Positions 35,258 through 44,750 of a stretch of 52,163 nt of DNA are shown here, one piece after another (position 1 is the stretch's first letter; each line of letters opens with the position of its first letter). A program made the position numbers and the translations under genes. Source of the stretch: Akkermansiaceae bacterium (lineage in GTDB: Bacteria > Verrucomicrobiota > Verrucomicrobiia > Verrucomicrobiales > Akkermansiaceae); contig JAKMGP010000058.1 in NCBI GenBank assembly GCA_022424905.1, forward strand, positions 1 through 52,163. The letters are read 5' to 3'. Below the pieces are notes generated by a model. The model worked only from the letters and a program-made list of their open reading frames with translations. It had not been told where the DNA came from and made no database searches.

Positions 35258-36475
35258 ATGGCTCAACAGCGCCCCCGCAAATTCAAAGCGGAACCCTACG
35301 AGTGGCACGAAGTTGTCGAACTCAAAATCGAAGCTCTCTCAAATCTTGGAGCTGGGATTGCAAAACCTGGCGGCTGGGTCGTTTTCGTTCCTTTCGCTCT
35401 GCCGGGTGAAAAAATTCGCGCCAAGGTTTGGCGGAATGAGGCGAATTGTTCTCATGCTGATCTAGTTGAGATTCTGGAAACTTCGCCCGACCGGATAGAG
35501 CCTCACTGCCCACATTTTGCGACTTGTGGTGGTTGCCAGTATCAGCATCTGCCATACGAAAAGCAGCTTGAGTGGAAAACTAGGCAGGTTCGGGAACTCC
35601 TTTCACACATGGTTGGAATCGAGGCAGAGGTCAATCCAACGATCCCCTCGCCAAAACAATGGGGCTATCGCTCAAAGATTACACCACACTTCCAGCGCCC
35701 TAAACCTGGGGAGGATTTTCCAATCGGCTTTTTAGAGTTTAATCGACGAACTCGCCTCGTTGATGTTTACAATTGCCCGATTGCGATGGATGAGATCAAT
35801 GAAGCTCTTCAGCCAATCCGTGACGATGTGAAACGCCGGGCTGCGGAGTATAAAAAGGGAGCAACACTTCTCCTTCGGGCAACTGAGGATCGCGTCGAGA
35901 CAGATCACCGTGCTCCCGTTTCCGAAAAAGTCGGTGATCTTAAGTTTAACTTTCTTGCCGGTGACTTTTTCCAAAACAATCCTTTCATTCTGGATTCTTT
36001 CACTGGACATGCTGCTGAACAAGCTAATGGCCCGAATCAAAAATACCTTCTCGATACCTATTGCGGATCTGGCCTGTTTGGCCTGACCTTGGCGAAAAAC
36101 TTTGAACAAGTGGTTGGAATTGAACTCTCTGAAACTTCAGCCGACTGGGCCCGTCGTAATGCCAAAACAAATGGTATTGAGAACGCCAGTTTTATTGCAT
36201 CGTCGGCTGAAGCTCTTTTTGCCGATATTAACTTTCCGCCTGAACAGACCTCCGTTCTTATCGATCCCCCAAGAAAAGGCTGTAGTGTCGATTTTCTTGA
36301 TCAACTCTTTGCCTTCGGCCCTAGCCGCGTTGTTTACGTCTCCTGTAATCCCGCAACGCAAATGCGGGATCTTAAGAGTTTCTTGGACAAGGGGTATGAA
36401 ATTGAAAGCATCCAGCCTTTTGATCTATTTCCGCAGACCCGCCACCTCGAGTGCGTGATCGCATTAAGTCGGTAG
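35258..36475 (+). CDS. RlmD/TrmA-family RNA (uracil-5-)-methyltransferase
   Basis: This 405-aa SAM-dependent enzyme methylates uracil C5 in rRNA or tRNA. An N-terminal TRAM-like region is followed by a 4Fe-4S cluster site (C84, C90, C93 in CPHFATCGGC, with a fourth cysteine in VYNCPIAMD). The methyltransferase domain carries LLDTYCGSGLFGL (SAM loop), IDPPRKGC, and the catalytic cysteine in VYVSCNPATQMRDL. The Fe-S cluster favours the RlmD/RumA group over TrmA. Which uridine it modifies cannot be told from sequence. Confidence 0.92.
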   Translation: MAQQRPRKFKAEPYEWHEVVELKIEALSNLGAGIAKPGGWVVFVPFALPGEKIRAKVWRNEANCSHADLVEILETSPDRIEPHCPHFATCGGCQYQHLPYEKQLEWKTRQVRELLSHMVGIEAEVNPTIPSPKQWGYRSKITPHFQRPKPGEDFPIGFLEFNRRTRLVDVYNCPIAMDEINEALQPIRDDVKRRAAEYKKGATLLLRATEDRVETDHRAPVSEKVGDLKFNFLAGDFFQNNPFILDSFTGHAAEQANGPNQKYLLDTYCGSGLFGLTLAKNFEQVVGIELSETSADWARRNAKTNGIENASFIASSAEALFADINFPPEQTSVLIDPPRKGCSVDFLDQLFAFGPSRVVYVSCNPATQMRDLKSFLDKGYEIESIQPFDLFPQTRHLECVIALSR

Positions 36476-36584
36476 GGATTGGATGAGACCATACAAGCTC
36501 CTCACAAGTCATTGGGTTGGTGTTTTTGAGTTTACGTTACCTCAGGAATTCTTGGGGCTTGCCGATCGATGTGATCCCGCTCCC

Positions 36585-37361
36585 TTACATGTCTGATGTG
36601 CCATGGTTCCAGTTTAAAAGGCATTCGTAAGACACCCCGGCGCCTCCAAATAGATCAAGTGAACTTCCGACCGTGGCATCCAAACGGCCTTCACTTGCTT
36701 CGTTAATCAACTTCAAATCATCAAGCCCCCTAACCCCTCCAGCATAGGTGATCGGACAACCGGTCCACTGCCCAAGTAAATTTACAAGAGGCACGTCGAC
36801 CCCGGCGCATTGGCCTTCTACATCTGCCGCGTGGATCAAAAATTCACTACAATATTTGGAAAGATGTCCGATCGTTTCTAAGCTTACATCCATCTCCGTG
36901 AGAGTCTGCCAGCGGTTCATTGCAACGCGCCATCCGCTCCCCATTTGCCGGCAACTGAGATCGATAATGATTTTTTTTGGTCCGATTTTATCAGCTAACC
37001 GTGCAGCTCGATCCTCAAGAAAATTCCCCTGAGAATCGAAAAGCCATGAAGTCACAATGACACCACTCGCTCCTGCTTCGAGCCAATCTGCGGCATTATC
37101 ACACGAAATCGCACCTCCAATTTGTAGTCCTCCTGGCCAAGCGGCAAGGGCTTCCCGGGCAGCTTTATCATTTCCTGGCCCCAATTTGATCACATGACCT
37201 CCTCGTAATTGATCCTTCGCGAAGCGTGCAGCATACCAAGACGGTGACTTCTCTGAGACAAAGTTTTCAACTGCTCCGCTGTCACTGAGCGTGCCTCCAA
37301 CGATCTGCTTCACTTTTCCTTCGTGGAGATCGATACAAGGGCGAAACATCGTAGTAGCCAT
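36585..37361 (-). CDS. hisA: Eukaryotic-type HisA (ProFAR isomerase)
   Basis: This 258-aa TIM-barrel enzyme isomerises ProFAR in histidine synthesis. It begins MFRPCIDLHEGKVKQIVGG and has the catalytic Asp pair in PCIDLHEG and EFLIHAADVEGQCAGVD. The segment LGPGNDKAAREALAAWPGG and the closing ITYAGGVRGLDDLKLI match the yeast HIS6-like branch better than the common bacterial HisA. The divergent FGE gene begins 40 bp away. No other his gene is present in the window. Confidence 0.88.
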   Translation of the reverse strand: MATTMFRPCIDLHEGKVKQIVGGTLSDSGAVENFVSEKSPSWYAARFAKDQLRGGHVIKLGPGNDKAAREALAAWPGGLQIGGAISCDNAADWLEAGASGVIVTSWLFDSQGNFLEDRAARLADKIGPKKIIIDLSCRQMGSGWRVAMNRWQTLTEMDVSLETIGHLSKYCSEFLIHAADVEGQCAGVDVPLVNLLGQWTGCPITYAGGVRGLDDLKLINEASEGRLDATVGSSLDLFGGAGVSYECLLNWNHGTSDM

Positions 37362-37400
37362 ACCCGTAGATAAATTGTCCTCTTTTGGAATCCAAGCCTC

Positions 37401-38474
37401 ATGAATCGACTTCTTTGCATTATACCGACCATTTCACTCCTGCATGCCAATCCCGAATCAAAGGAAATCACCACCAAAGCGATCCCTCCCAAAGGAATGG
37501 TGTGGATTGAAGGCGCAACTTACACACGCGGGACCAAAGAAAATCCAAATATCCCCTTTAACGAAGAAGAGCGCCCTATTCATAAGGTGACTGTCAGCGG
37601 GTTCTATCTCGACGAACACGAGGTCACGAACGCGCAGTTTAAAGAATTCGTCGATGCCACCGGCTACAAGACTCAGGCCGAGAAAGGTTGGTCAAAAATA
37701 GATTTTCCGAAGGCTCCCCCAGAGGCTCTGAAACCTGGAGGTATTGTTTTCTCAGGCCCCCCTAAGGCAGTTGAGCTTCGCGGGCAGGGTGCTGAATGGC
37801 AATGGTGGCGATTTCAAGAAGGTGCTTCTTGGAGGCATCCTACGGGTCCTGAATCCAACCTCAAGGGCTTCGAAAACTATCCTGTTGTTTGTATCACGTG
37901 GGAAGATGCCAATGCTTATTGCAAGTGGGCCGGCAAAAGGCTGCCAACGGAAGCGGAATGGGAGCTCGCTGCCCGTGGGGGAAACGAAGGATTCGATTAT
38001 ATTTGGGGCAATAGTCCGAAACCAGGGGGGAAGTGGCTCGCCAACGTTTTCACCGGAGAGTTTCCCCACAATGATACTGGGGAAGATGGCTTTAAGGGTG
38101 CTGCTCCTATTAAATCTTTTCCGCCCAATAAATTTGGGCTCTATGATATGGCGGGAAATGCTTGGGAACATTGTTCCGATCTCTATCGACCGGACGCATA
38201 TTCCCTCTTTATTAAATCCCCGAAGAAGGATCCAAAAGGGCCGCGTGGAGGTGTGAGTCAGATTGAAGTGAATTGGTTCCTGCAGAATGGCGAGTGGCCC
38301 TCACCTCTGATCTTTGGGAAACAGCATGCGCTGAGCCTTCTCCATGTTACAAAGGGGGGCTCTTTCCTCTGCCATACTTCTTATTGCCTGCGTTACCGTC
38401 CTGGGGCGCGGCATTATTCAGAATCTCTCGCCCCTACCAACCACACTGGTTTTCGTTGTGCCAAGTCAAAATAA
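37401..38474 (+). CDS. Formylglycine-generating enzyme family protein (SUMF1-like)
   Basis: This 357-aa secreted protein begins with a signal peptide (LLCIIPTISLLHA). It has the FGE-sulfatase domain: WIEGATYTRGT, VTVSGFYLDEHEVTNAQFKEF, WEDANAYCKWAGKRLPTEAEW, and GLYDMAGNAWEH. The C-terminal KGGSFLCHTSYCLRYRPGARH retains both cysteines (C324 and C329) corresponding to the catalytic pair of human FGE. So it is probably a genuine sulfatase-activating enzyme rather than a degenerate paralogue. No sulfatase is in the window. Confidence 0.92.
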   Translation: MNRLLCIIPTISLLHANPESKEITTKAIPPKGMVWIEGATYTRGTKENPNIPFNEEERPIHKVTVSGFYLDEHEVTNAQFKEFVDATGYKTQAEKGWSKIDFPKAPPEALKPGGIVFSGPPKAVELRGQGAEWQWWRFQEGASWRHPTGPESNLKGFENYPVVCITWEDANAYCKWAGKRLPTEAEWELAARGGNEGFDYIWGNSPKPGGKWLANVFTGEFPHNDTGEDGFKGAAPIKSFPPNKFGLYDMAGNAWEHCSDLYRPDAYSLFIKSPKKDPKGPRGGVSQIEVNWFLQNGEWPSPLIFGKQHALSLLHVTKGGSFLCHTSYCLRYRPGARHYSESLAPTNHTGFRCAKSK

Positions 38475-38537
38475 GAGACCCTGAAATATTTTCTTACTTT
38501 CGCACGGTGCTGGGAAAGAATGACAAAAGGGTGGCGG

Positions 38538-38884
38538 CCGCTCCCCTGTAAGCCGGATTCTGTTCCATCCATCCTGTATGGACTTCGGCAGTCATTTATC
38601 TCTGCGACTATTACCCGGGGATCGGACGGACGAGCAGCCCTTCCCCTGTTCTGTCTTGCACTGTGAGAGGTTTACCCTGCCACCTAAGTTACCCTCGGCG
38701 CGGTGGGCTCTTACCCCACCTTTTCACCCTTACCTTCCAAAAAAGGCGGTTTGTTTTCTGCGGTACTATCTGTCCAGCGGCCCTCTCGGGCCCCTGTCCC
38801 TCCCTTTCAGGAGGCACACTGCTCTGTAGTGTCCGGACTTTCCTCCAATTTTCATGCGAAAACCAGCGACTGCCCGGGGAGCGG
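38538..38884 (-). ncRNA. rnpB: RNase P RNA
   Basis: The minus strand reads as a bacterial class A RNase P RNA of about 347 nt. Its ends pair as P1 (CCGCTCCCC with GGGGAGCGG). The conserved 5' core GAGGAAAGTCCGGAC is at about 38830-38844, and the 3' core ACAGAATCCGGCTTA is near 38548-38562. These are CR-I/CR-V marks that form the P4 helix. End positions are set by the P1 pairing and may shift by a few bases. Small reading frames on the plus strand across this region are not genes. Confidence 0.95.
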
Positions 38885-38985
38885 TGACAAGACGCTATAA
38901 AATGATGAAGAATTTAGCGAGCCTGAAAATCCTATGACAAACCCGGTTGACCACTGGCGTAGAAAGGGCACTGTATAAACGATTT

Positions 38986-41823
38986 ATGAAACGATTAGCC
39001 CTCCTTCCATTACTCCTCAGCCCGCTAAGTGCTAAGGAAGCCTACAACGTCCTCCCTGAAGCCGCTTCCGATTGGAAGATGGCAGGTCCTGGTTCTTTCG
39101 AGCAAAAGAACGGTGTTTCTACTGCAAAGGGAGGGATGGGACTCTGGTGGTATAGTAAGAAAGAATTCACGAACGCCTGCTTTACGGTCGAGTTCTTGGC
39201 CCCCGAAGATGCTGACAATTCGGGCATCTTTGTGAGGTTCCCCAACCCGGGCAATGATCCGTGGATCGCTGTCAAACAGGGATATGAAATCCAGATCTGC
39301 GGCAACGAGGCGCACAAAAATAAAACCGGTGCGATTTATGACATTCAACCCGCGATCGATCCGGGCATGAAAGTTGGCGAATGGAATAGGTATGATATTA
39401 TCACGGTCGGCGACCAAATCGCAATCATCCTCAATGGCAAACTGATCAACATTTACGAATGCCAGGATGGTCGAGGTGACGTTAGTGGATACTTTGGGCT
39501 ACAGAACCATGATGATGGATCTCCGGTCCAATTTCGTGATGTCAAAGTTCGGGAGCTTGCCTCCGGGTCACTTCTTGCGGCAATGGCCGAACTTGATATA
39601 CCTCGTTCTGCCCTGATTGCCTACAACTCTGCCTCCAACACAAAAGAGAAGTGGTATCACCTAGCTGATCACGGGCCTGCTTTCTTTCAAACCTACGGCG
39701 ACTATTTTAAAGGTAAGTTGCGCCGCGAATCGGCACTAAAGGGAATTGCTCTCAACTACTCCGCGCTGCCAGGCCGAGTTGCTCTCTTTAATACCGAGAA
39801 TCTTTCGCTTGTCTCGGCGACCGATAAAGGTCTTAACCTCATAAATACTCCATGGGGTGGCGGTCACCAAAGAGTTAACGAGTTTAACAACAAGGACTCC
39901 TTTCTATTTACTGCAGCAGAGGGACCGGTTTGGGCCGATGATTCAGGCGCATTCAAAGACAATCGTCCTCTGAAAGGTTACGGGAATTTCTCACACCTTG
40001 AGTTCAATGGTTATTTTCGGAGTGGCAACCAGGTTGTTCTTGATTATTCAGTCAATGGAACCCGCGTTCTCGATGCTGTGAGCGATCATAATCACGGGCT
40101 GGCTCGCTATCTTGAGGTCGCTCCCCACGAAAAACCTCTCACCGTTCGTCTTCTCGATGATTCCAGTGAAAAGGGTTTTGCCTTGAAAGTGAAAGCTATT
40201 GATGGAGGTGTAAAAACCACCGCGAATGACGGCACCTACTTTCTGCGGCTTGATGCGTCAGCTAAGCGGACCAAGATTGCGCTTCTTTACACCGGAAATT
40301 CGAAGGCTGAGGCCCCTACCCCGGTTTCTCTCACACCTCTCACGGAGGGAGGTCCTGGTATCTCGCCTGAGGTTTTCGAGGTTGAGGCAAAAGCTGACAG
40401 TTCCAAAAAGGCTTGGTTAGTTGATCAGGTCCCCCTTCCCCCAGCCCTCAAGGCCTCTCCCTACAAGGGTAAGGTGCGGATGTCGGATGTCGATTTCTTC
40501 TCAGATGGGAATCGGGCGCTTCTCTCAACCTGGGATGGTGATATTTGGATGCTCACGGGCCTGAAGGACTTTAAAAAGTTGACTTGGAAACGCTACGCTA
40601 CTGGATTCTTCGAGCCGCTTGGTCTCAAGATTGTTAATGATGTTCCACACATCGCGGGTCGTGATGGGATCTATGCGGTTTACGATCTTAACAAGGACGG
40701 AGAAGCTGATAAGTTTGTGGTCTTCAACAACGACGTCTATCTTTCTAATAACTTTCACGAATTCCAGTTCGGTCTCGAAACCGATAAGGAAGGGAATTTC
40801 TACTTTGCCAAAGCTTCACCTGTTCGCGGTGGTGGACGTGGTTTCGAAAAAATCCTGCCCCATAACGGGGCCTTTGTGAAAATTAGCGCGGACGGTAAGC
40901 GCCTCTATACCATCGGAACGGGTCTTCGTGCTCCAGGTGGAATCGGGGTCGGGCCGAACGGCGAAATAACGACAGGCGAAAATGAGGGTACTTGGCAGCC
41001 TTGCTGTAAGATTAATTTTTACCAACCAGAAAACGGGACCCCGTTCTTTGGTGTGGAAGACACCCGTCAGCAAAATAAATCAAAATTCACTGAACCACTG
41101 TGTTACCTCCCGATGTCAGTTGACAACTCAGGTGGTGGACAAGTCTGGGTTCCGAAAAATGCCAAAATTGGTATCGATTCAGGTGAGCTAATTCACCTTT
41201 CTTACGGCCAATCCGCGATTTACCACGTTCTTCGCCAGAAGGTCTCTGATGGGTTTTATCAAGGGGGTGTCGCAAAACTCCCCGTAAAGCTCTCATCATC
41301 AGCCCAGCGGGCAGTCTTCCACCCAGATGGCTCAATGTATGTTGTCGGATTTCGAGGATGGCAGACTAACGCGGCAAACGAAGCTGGTCTACAGCGCATC
41401 CGTCGGAACACGAAGGAAGTTAACCCGCTTCCAACCGCTATGGCAGTCACCAAAGAAGGAATTAAACTAAGCTTCGATGTCGAACTCGACGACGAACTCG
41501 CGACAGACCCGACCTCCTTTACAGCTCAGCGCTGGAAGTATATCCGGGGCCCTCAGTATGGCTCAGGCCAGTTCTCGGTTGATAACCCCGACAAGGCTGC
41601 AGAAGTTAGTGCTGTCAAGAAAGAGTCAAAAAGGCATCGTAAACGTGATAGCGTGAAAATTACGGCCGCAAGGCTTGGGGGCGATAAAAAGTCAGTTCTT
41701 CTGACCGTTGCAGGTCACAAGCCCAGCCAGCAGTTCAAACTCGAATACGATCTAGAGTCCTCCGATGGTGATGAACTAATTGGCACCATCCACAGCACCA
41801 TCCATAAGGTTCCTAGTAAGTAA
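38986..41823 (+). CDS. Secreted DUF1080 (3-keto-disaccharide hydrolase) domain plus beta-propeller protein
   Basis: This 945-aa protein has a signal peptide (RLALLPLLLSPLSAKEA). Residues 20-195 are a DUF1080-type concanavalin-like domain (ADNSGIFVRFPNPGNDPW, GYEIQICG, VSGYFGLQNHDDG). A middle region of about 280 residues resembles the DUF6797-type part found in related proteins. Residues about 500-820 form an NHL/sorbosone-dehydrogenase-like propeller with LLSTWDGDIWMLTG, LGLKIVNDVPHIAGRDGIYA and GIGVGPNGEITTGENEGTWQ. A C-terminal beta domain ends it. The ATG at 38986 is chosen for the signal peptide. A terminator at 41844 separates it from the cytochrome gene. Confidence 0.82.
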   Translation: MKRLALLPLLLSPLSAKEAYNVLPEAASDWKMAGPGSFEQKNGVSTAKGGMGLWWYSKKEFTNACFTVEFLAPEDADNSGIFVRFPNPGNDPWIAVKQGYEIQICGNEAHKNKTGAIYDIQPAIDPGMKVGEWNRYDIITVGDQIAIILNGKLINIYECQDGRGDVSGYFGLQNHDDGSPVQFRDVKVRELASGSLLAAMAELDIPRSALIAYNSASNTKEKWYHLADHGPAFFQTYGDYFKGKLRRESALKGIALNYSALPGRVALFNTENLSLVSATDKGLNLINTPWGGGHQRVNEFNNKDSFLFTAAEGPVWADDSGAFKDNRPLKGYGNFSHLEFNGYFRSGNQVVLDYSVNGTRVLDAVSDHNHGLARYLEVAPHEKPLTVRLLDDSSEKGFALKVKAIDGGVKTTANDGTYFLRLDASAKRTKIALLYTGNSKAEAPTPVSLTPLTEGGPGISPEVFEVEAKADSSKKAWLVDQVPLPPALKASPYKGKVRMSDVDFFSDGNRALLSTWDGDIWMLTGLKDFKKLTWKRYATGFFEPLGLKIVNDVPHIAGRDGIYAVYDLNKDGEADKFVVFNNDVYLSNNFHEFQFGLETDKEGNFYFAKASPVRGGGRGFEKILPHNGAFVKISADGKRLYTIGTGLRAPGGIGVGPNGEITTGENEGTWQPCCKINFYQPENGTPFFGVEDTRQQNKSKFTEPLCYLPMSVDNSGGGQVWVPKNAKIGIDSGELIHLSYGQSAIYHVLRQKVSDGFYQGGVAKLPVKLSSSAQRAVFHPDGSMYVVGFRGWQTNAANEAGLQRIRRNTKEVNPLPTAMAVTKEGIKLSFDVELDDELATDPTSFTAQRWKYIRGPQYGSGQFSVDNPDKAAEVSAVKKESKRHRKRDSVKITAARLGGDKKSVLLTVAGHKPSQQFKLEYDLESSDGDELIGTIHSTIHKVPSK

Positions 41824-41843
41824 ACTGAGTCCTAAAAATGTTC

Positions 41844-41880
41844 AAAACGCTCTTGAGTTTACTCAGGAGCGTTTTTCTTT
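41844..41880 (+). terminator. Intrinsic terminator after the propeller gene
   Basis: AAAACGCTCTTGAG pairs with CTCAGGAGCGTTTT (14 bp, one G-U) around the loop TTTA. A T-rich tract follows. It lies 20 bp after the stop codon and 36 bp before the cytochrome gene. Confidence 0.9.
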
Positions 41881-41915
41881 TTGCCCTCTTTCGATAGACG
41901 TTTAAGATTCATTCA

Positions 41916-43880
41916 ATGAAGTTCATTTCACTTCCTCTTCTCCTGCTAGGCTTGATCATTCCTGTTCATGCTAACTTAAGGGTCTCCTTCACATCGTCAG
42001 GCAAATCCACGACCAAACAGGTTGCAGTCCCAGCGCTCTTTGTTGGCGAGAATGAGTCTCCGGCTCCAGGGCTTCCAGCTGGCCCGTTTCACGCATGCTA
42101 CACTGGAAAACTCACGATTCCCAAACGCTTTCGCGTCTCGTTTTCAGTCGAATCCAAAGGGAAGGTTCAGCTCAAAATCAACGAGGAGGAAATTGCTCTT
42201 ACCGATGGTAAATCGGATCGGATTCGCCTCAATCCTGGCGAGATCCCGATTGAAATAACTTTCGCGTCCCCAAGTAGCGGATCAGGCTACTTTCGCCTCT
42301 ATTGGGAGGAACGCCGCGAATTTCCTCGCGAACCCATCCCTGCTTCGGTTTTTACTTCTTTAGATGATACTCCTATTGATGCGGCACACCTCTTTGCTGA
42401 TCACAACTGCATTCAGTGTCATAAAGGCAAGCTTGGCTCTTCTGCCATGCCGGAGCTAAAATATGCTGGACCAAATCTCTCTGGCATAGGTTCACGGGTC
42501 AACCAACCTTGGCTGATTCGTTGGATTGCCCAACCTGATAAGTTGAAGCCAACGACCACCATGCCTGCCATGGTCGATCATACCAAGCCTGAGGGAGCGC
42601 AGGCTGCTGCTGATATTGGAGCCTATCTTGCATCCCTCACCACTCAGGAAAAGATCACAAGCCCGCCCGACCTGTCACTTGCTCAAAAAGGTGGTGAGCA
42701 TTTCCATAAGCTCGGTTGTATCGCCTGCCATTCCAAGCCCGATGCGGATGAGCCAGATTATGAAAATGGACGCGTTCCGCTCAATAATGTTGCTGCCAAA
42801 TTTAAAGGTGGATCACTTGCTAGCTTCCTAAGGAATCCACAAAAACATCACGAGGCGATCAAGATGCCCAACTTTCGCTTTTCCGACGAAGAGGTATCCT
42901 CGCTCGCTGCATACCTCACAAAAGCATCGACTGGTGAACACACCCCAGACCCATCTGAATTCCCTCCCGGTGATTCCGTCCGCGGTAAAAATCTCGTGGC
43001 ATCTTTAAATTGCTCAAGCTGTCACGAAGGGCTTGAGCCATCTAAGAGTTCCGCTCCGGATCTGGTCGATCTTAAAGATTGGAACAAAGCTTGTTTGGGA
43101 CCGGATGATCAACGTGGTAAGTCACCTCGTCTTATCCTTACTGACAAGGAGAAGAAGGCGATCACCCCAGCTGTCCTTCCTGCTTTGCAAACCGACACGG
43201 TCGAGGCTTATGCTAGCCGTCAGATCGAGGCTCTCAATTGCACCTCGTGCCACGCTTATAATGGTCGGGATTCCCTCCTCACAAAAACCCATGGCGAGAC
43301 TAAGTCACTACTTGATCATATTAAGACAGCCGACGAACGACTCATCCAATCTCGACCGCCCCTCACTCACATGGGCGCCATGTTGCACACTGGATACCTT
43401 GAGAAAATGCTACTTGGTGTCGCTAACCCTCGCCCCCGTCCATGGCTTGAAATGCGCATGCCCGCCTTCCCGCTTTATGCGAAACAAATGGCTCAAGGGC
43501 TTGGGCAGCAACATGGACTCCCGGCTTCGGAACCATCAAAAAAGAAAGCCGCCGCTGACCAAGTTAAAGTCGGCGAACAGCTTGTAAGCATGACTGGTTA
43601 TGCCTGTGTCACGTGCCATGCCATCAATGAGAAACCTGCACTCGCGGCCTTTGAAGTTCAGGGGATCAATTTTGGAATTACACACGAACGACTCCGCTCG
43701 GGATACTTCCATCAGTGGATGTTTAACCCCGCTCGGCTTGTCCCCGACACTAAGATGCCCCGCTATACCAACCCCGACGATGGGACAGGGCTTAGACCTG
43801 ATATTCTCGAGGGAGATTCTTACAAGCAATTCGAAGCGGTCCGTCAATATATTCAGTCGGTCAGCGCTTCTGCGAAGTAA
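41916..43880 (+). CDS. Secreted pentahaem cytochrome c with PA14-like N-terminus
   Basis: This 654-aa protein has a signal peptide (FISLPLLLLGLIIPVHA). Residues 20-145 form a beta-rich PA14-like domain (VQLKINEEEIALTDG, GYFRLYWEERREFPREPIPASVF), common in Planctomycete/Verrucomicrobial cytochromes. Five c-type haem sites follow: CIQCH at 165, CIACH at 268, CSSCH at 366, CTSCH at 442 and CVTCH at 564. Candidate distal methionines occur in TTTMPAM, AIKMPNF, MRMPAFP and TKMPRYT. It is likely a periplasmic electron-transfer protein. The upstream DUF1080/propeller protein is its most plausible partner. Confidence 0.9.
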   Translation: MKFISLPLLLLGLIIPVHANLRVSFTSSGKSTTKQVAVPALFVGENESPAPGLPAGPFHACYTGKLTIPKRFRVSFSVESKGKVQLKINEEEIALTDGKSDRIRLNPGEIPIEITFASPSSGSGYFRLYWEERREFPREPIPASVFTSLDDTPIDAAHLFADHNCIQCHKGKLGSSAMPELKYAGPNLSGIGSRVNQPWLIRWIAQPDKLKPTTTMPAMVDHTKPEGAQAAADIGAYLASLTTQEKITSPPDLSLAQKGGEHFHKLGCIACHSKPDADEPDYENGRVPLNNVAAKFKGGSLASFLRNPQKHHEAIKMPNFRFSDEEVSSLAAYLTKASTGEHTPDPSEFPPGDSVRGKNLVASLNCSSCHEGLEPSKSSAPDLVDLKDWNKACLGPDDQRGKSPRLILTDKEKKAITPAVLPALQTDTVEAYASRQIEALNCTSCHAYNGRDSLLTKTHGETKSLLDHIKTADERLIQSRPPLTHMGAMLHTGYLEKMLLGVANPRPRPWLEMRMPAFPLYAKQMAQGLGQQHGLPASEPSKKKAAADQVKVGEQLVSMTGYACVTCHAINEKPALAAFEVQGINFGITHERLRSGYFHQWMFNPARLVPDTKMPRYTNPDDGTGLRPDILEGDSYKQFEAVRQYIQSVSASAK

Positions 43881-43967
43881 TTCAAAATCAATAGGGTGTT
43901 AAAACTTTTCTCACAAGATTTTCGAAAGATCCCTTTGAAAAACTTGGCATAAACCGTGAAAATCTCC

Positions 43968-44618
43968 ATGAAAACAACCCGTATTTTTTTAGCATTTTGC
44001 TTAATCCCTTTCCTGAGTTTTACAGAGGCAAAGGAACCAAAGCCCCAAATCCTCGCCTGCGTTGGAGATAGTATTACTCAAGGAGTAGGAGCGAAACGCG
44101 GGCAGTCTTGGCCAGCGCAGGCCCAAAAGACACTCGGAGAAAAATGGCAGGTGCATAACTTCGGCCTTAGCGGAACTACTTTAATGAACAGTGGCAATAA
44201 GCCTTACCAGAAATCTAAGCAATTCAAGGCTGCTCTTTCCTCAAATCCTGATGTCGTTGTAATCATGCTCGGCACAAACGATACCAAGCCAGCTAATTGG
44301 AAGAATTCCGCTAAGGATTACGAGGTCGACTACCTTGACATAATTTCCGATTTTCAAAAGCTCCCCTCAAGACCTCAGATTTATCTTTGCCTTCCTCCAT
44401 ACATTGCAAAAGAGGGTCGTTGGGGCATTAACAACGAGGATACCAAGGCGCAAGTCCCCATGATCAAGAAAATCGCGAAGGACATTAAGTGTGAGGTGAT
44501 TGACGTTTATGCAGCTCTTGAGGGTCGAGACAACCTGATCCCTGACACGGTTCATCCAAATACGGCTGGGGCTGCCCTCATCGCAAAGGCGGTGGTCGCT
44601 TCTCTGATCAGCCGATAG
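43968..44618 (+). CDS. Secreted SGNH/GDSL-family hydrolase
   Basis: This 216-aa protein has a signal peptide (IFLAFCLIPFLSFTEA) and the SGNH blocks. Block I is ACVGDSITQGVG with the nucleophile S35, block II lies in HNFGLSGTTLM, block III is MLGTNDTKPANW, and block V is DTVHPNTAG with the catalytic Asp and His. Such enzymes often deacetylate polysaccharides or cleave esters. The ATG at 43968 is preferred over a GTG at 43956. Its place after the cytochrome suggests carbohydrate ester removal, though that is inference. Confidence 0.88.
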   Translation: MKTTRIFLAFCLIPFLSFTEAKEPKPQILACVGDSITQGVGAKRGQSWPAQAQKTLGEKWQVHNFGLSGTTLMNSGNKPYQKSKQFKAALSSNPDVVVIMLGTNDTKPANWKNSAKDYEVDYLDIISDFQKLPSRPQIYLCLPPYIAKEGRWGINNEDTKAQVPMIKKIAKDIKCEVIDVYAALEGRDNLIPDTVHPNTAGAALIAKAVVASLISR

Positions 44619-44750
44619 ATCCACCAGGAGCAGGAAAACGACCAGAGTTTCAGTACATTGATTACGGGCGCTTAAATCGGAAATTCCTTGCCAATACCCT
44701 CTTTCCCACGTAGATCCCCTTCTCTTCCCACGAGCTGCACTATCAACAAC

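Noticed and set aside
36483-36596. A 37-codon frame after the RNA methyltransferase
   Set aside because: It has an ATG but no Shine-Dalgarno sequence, overlaps the hisA 3' end and shows no family resemblance; probably chance.
38578-38900. Three overlapping small plus-strand reading frames
   Set aside because: They lie across the RNase P RNA gene on the opposite strand and have no start signals or family similarity.
43033-43587. A 184-codon frame inside the cytochrome gene
   Set aside because: It is a frame-shifted shadow of the cytochrome, which carries the CXXCH motifs throughout.
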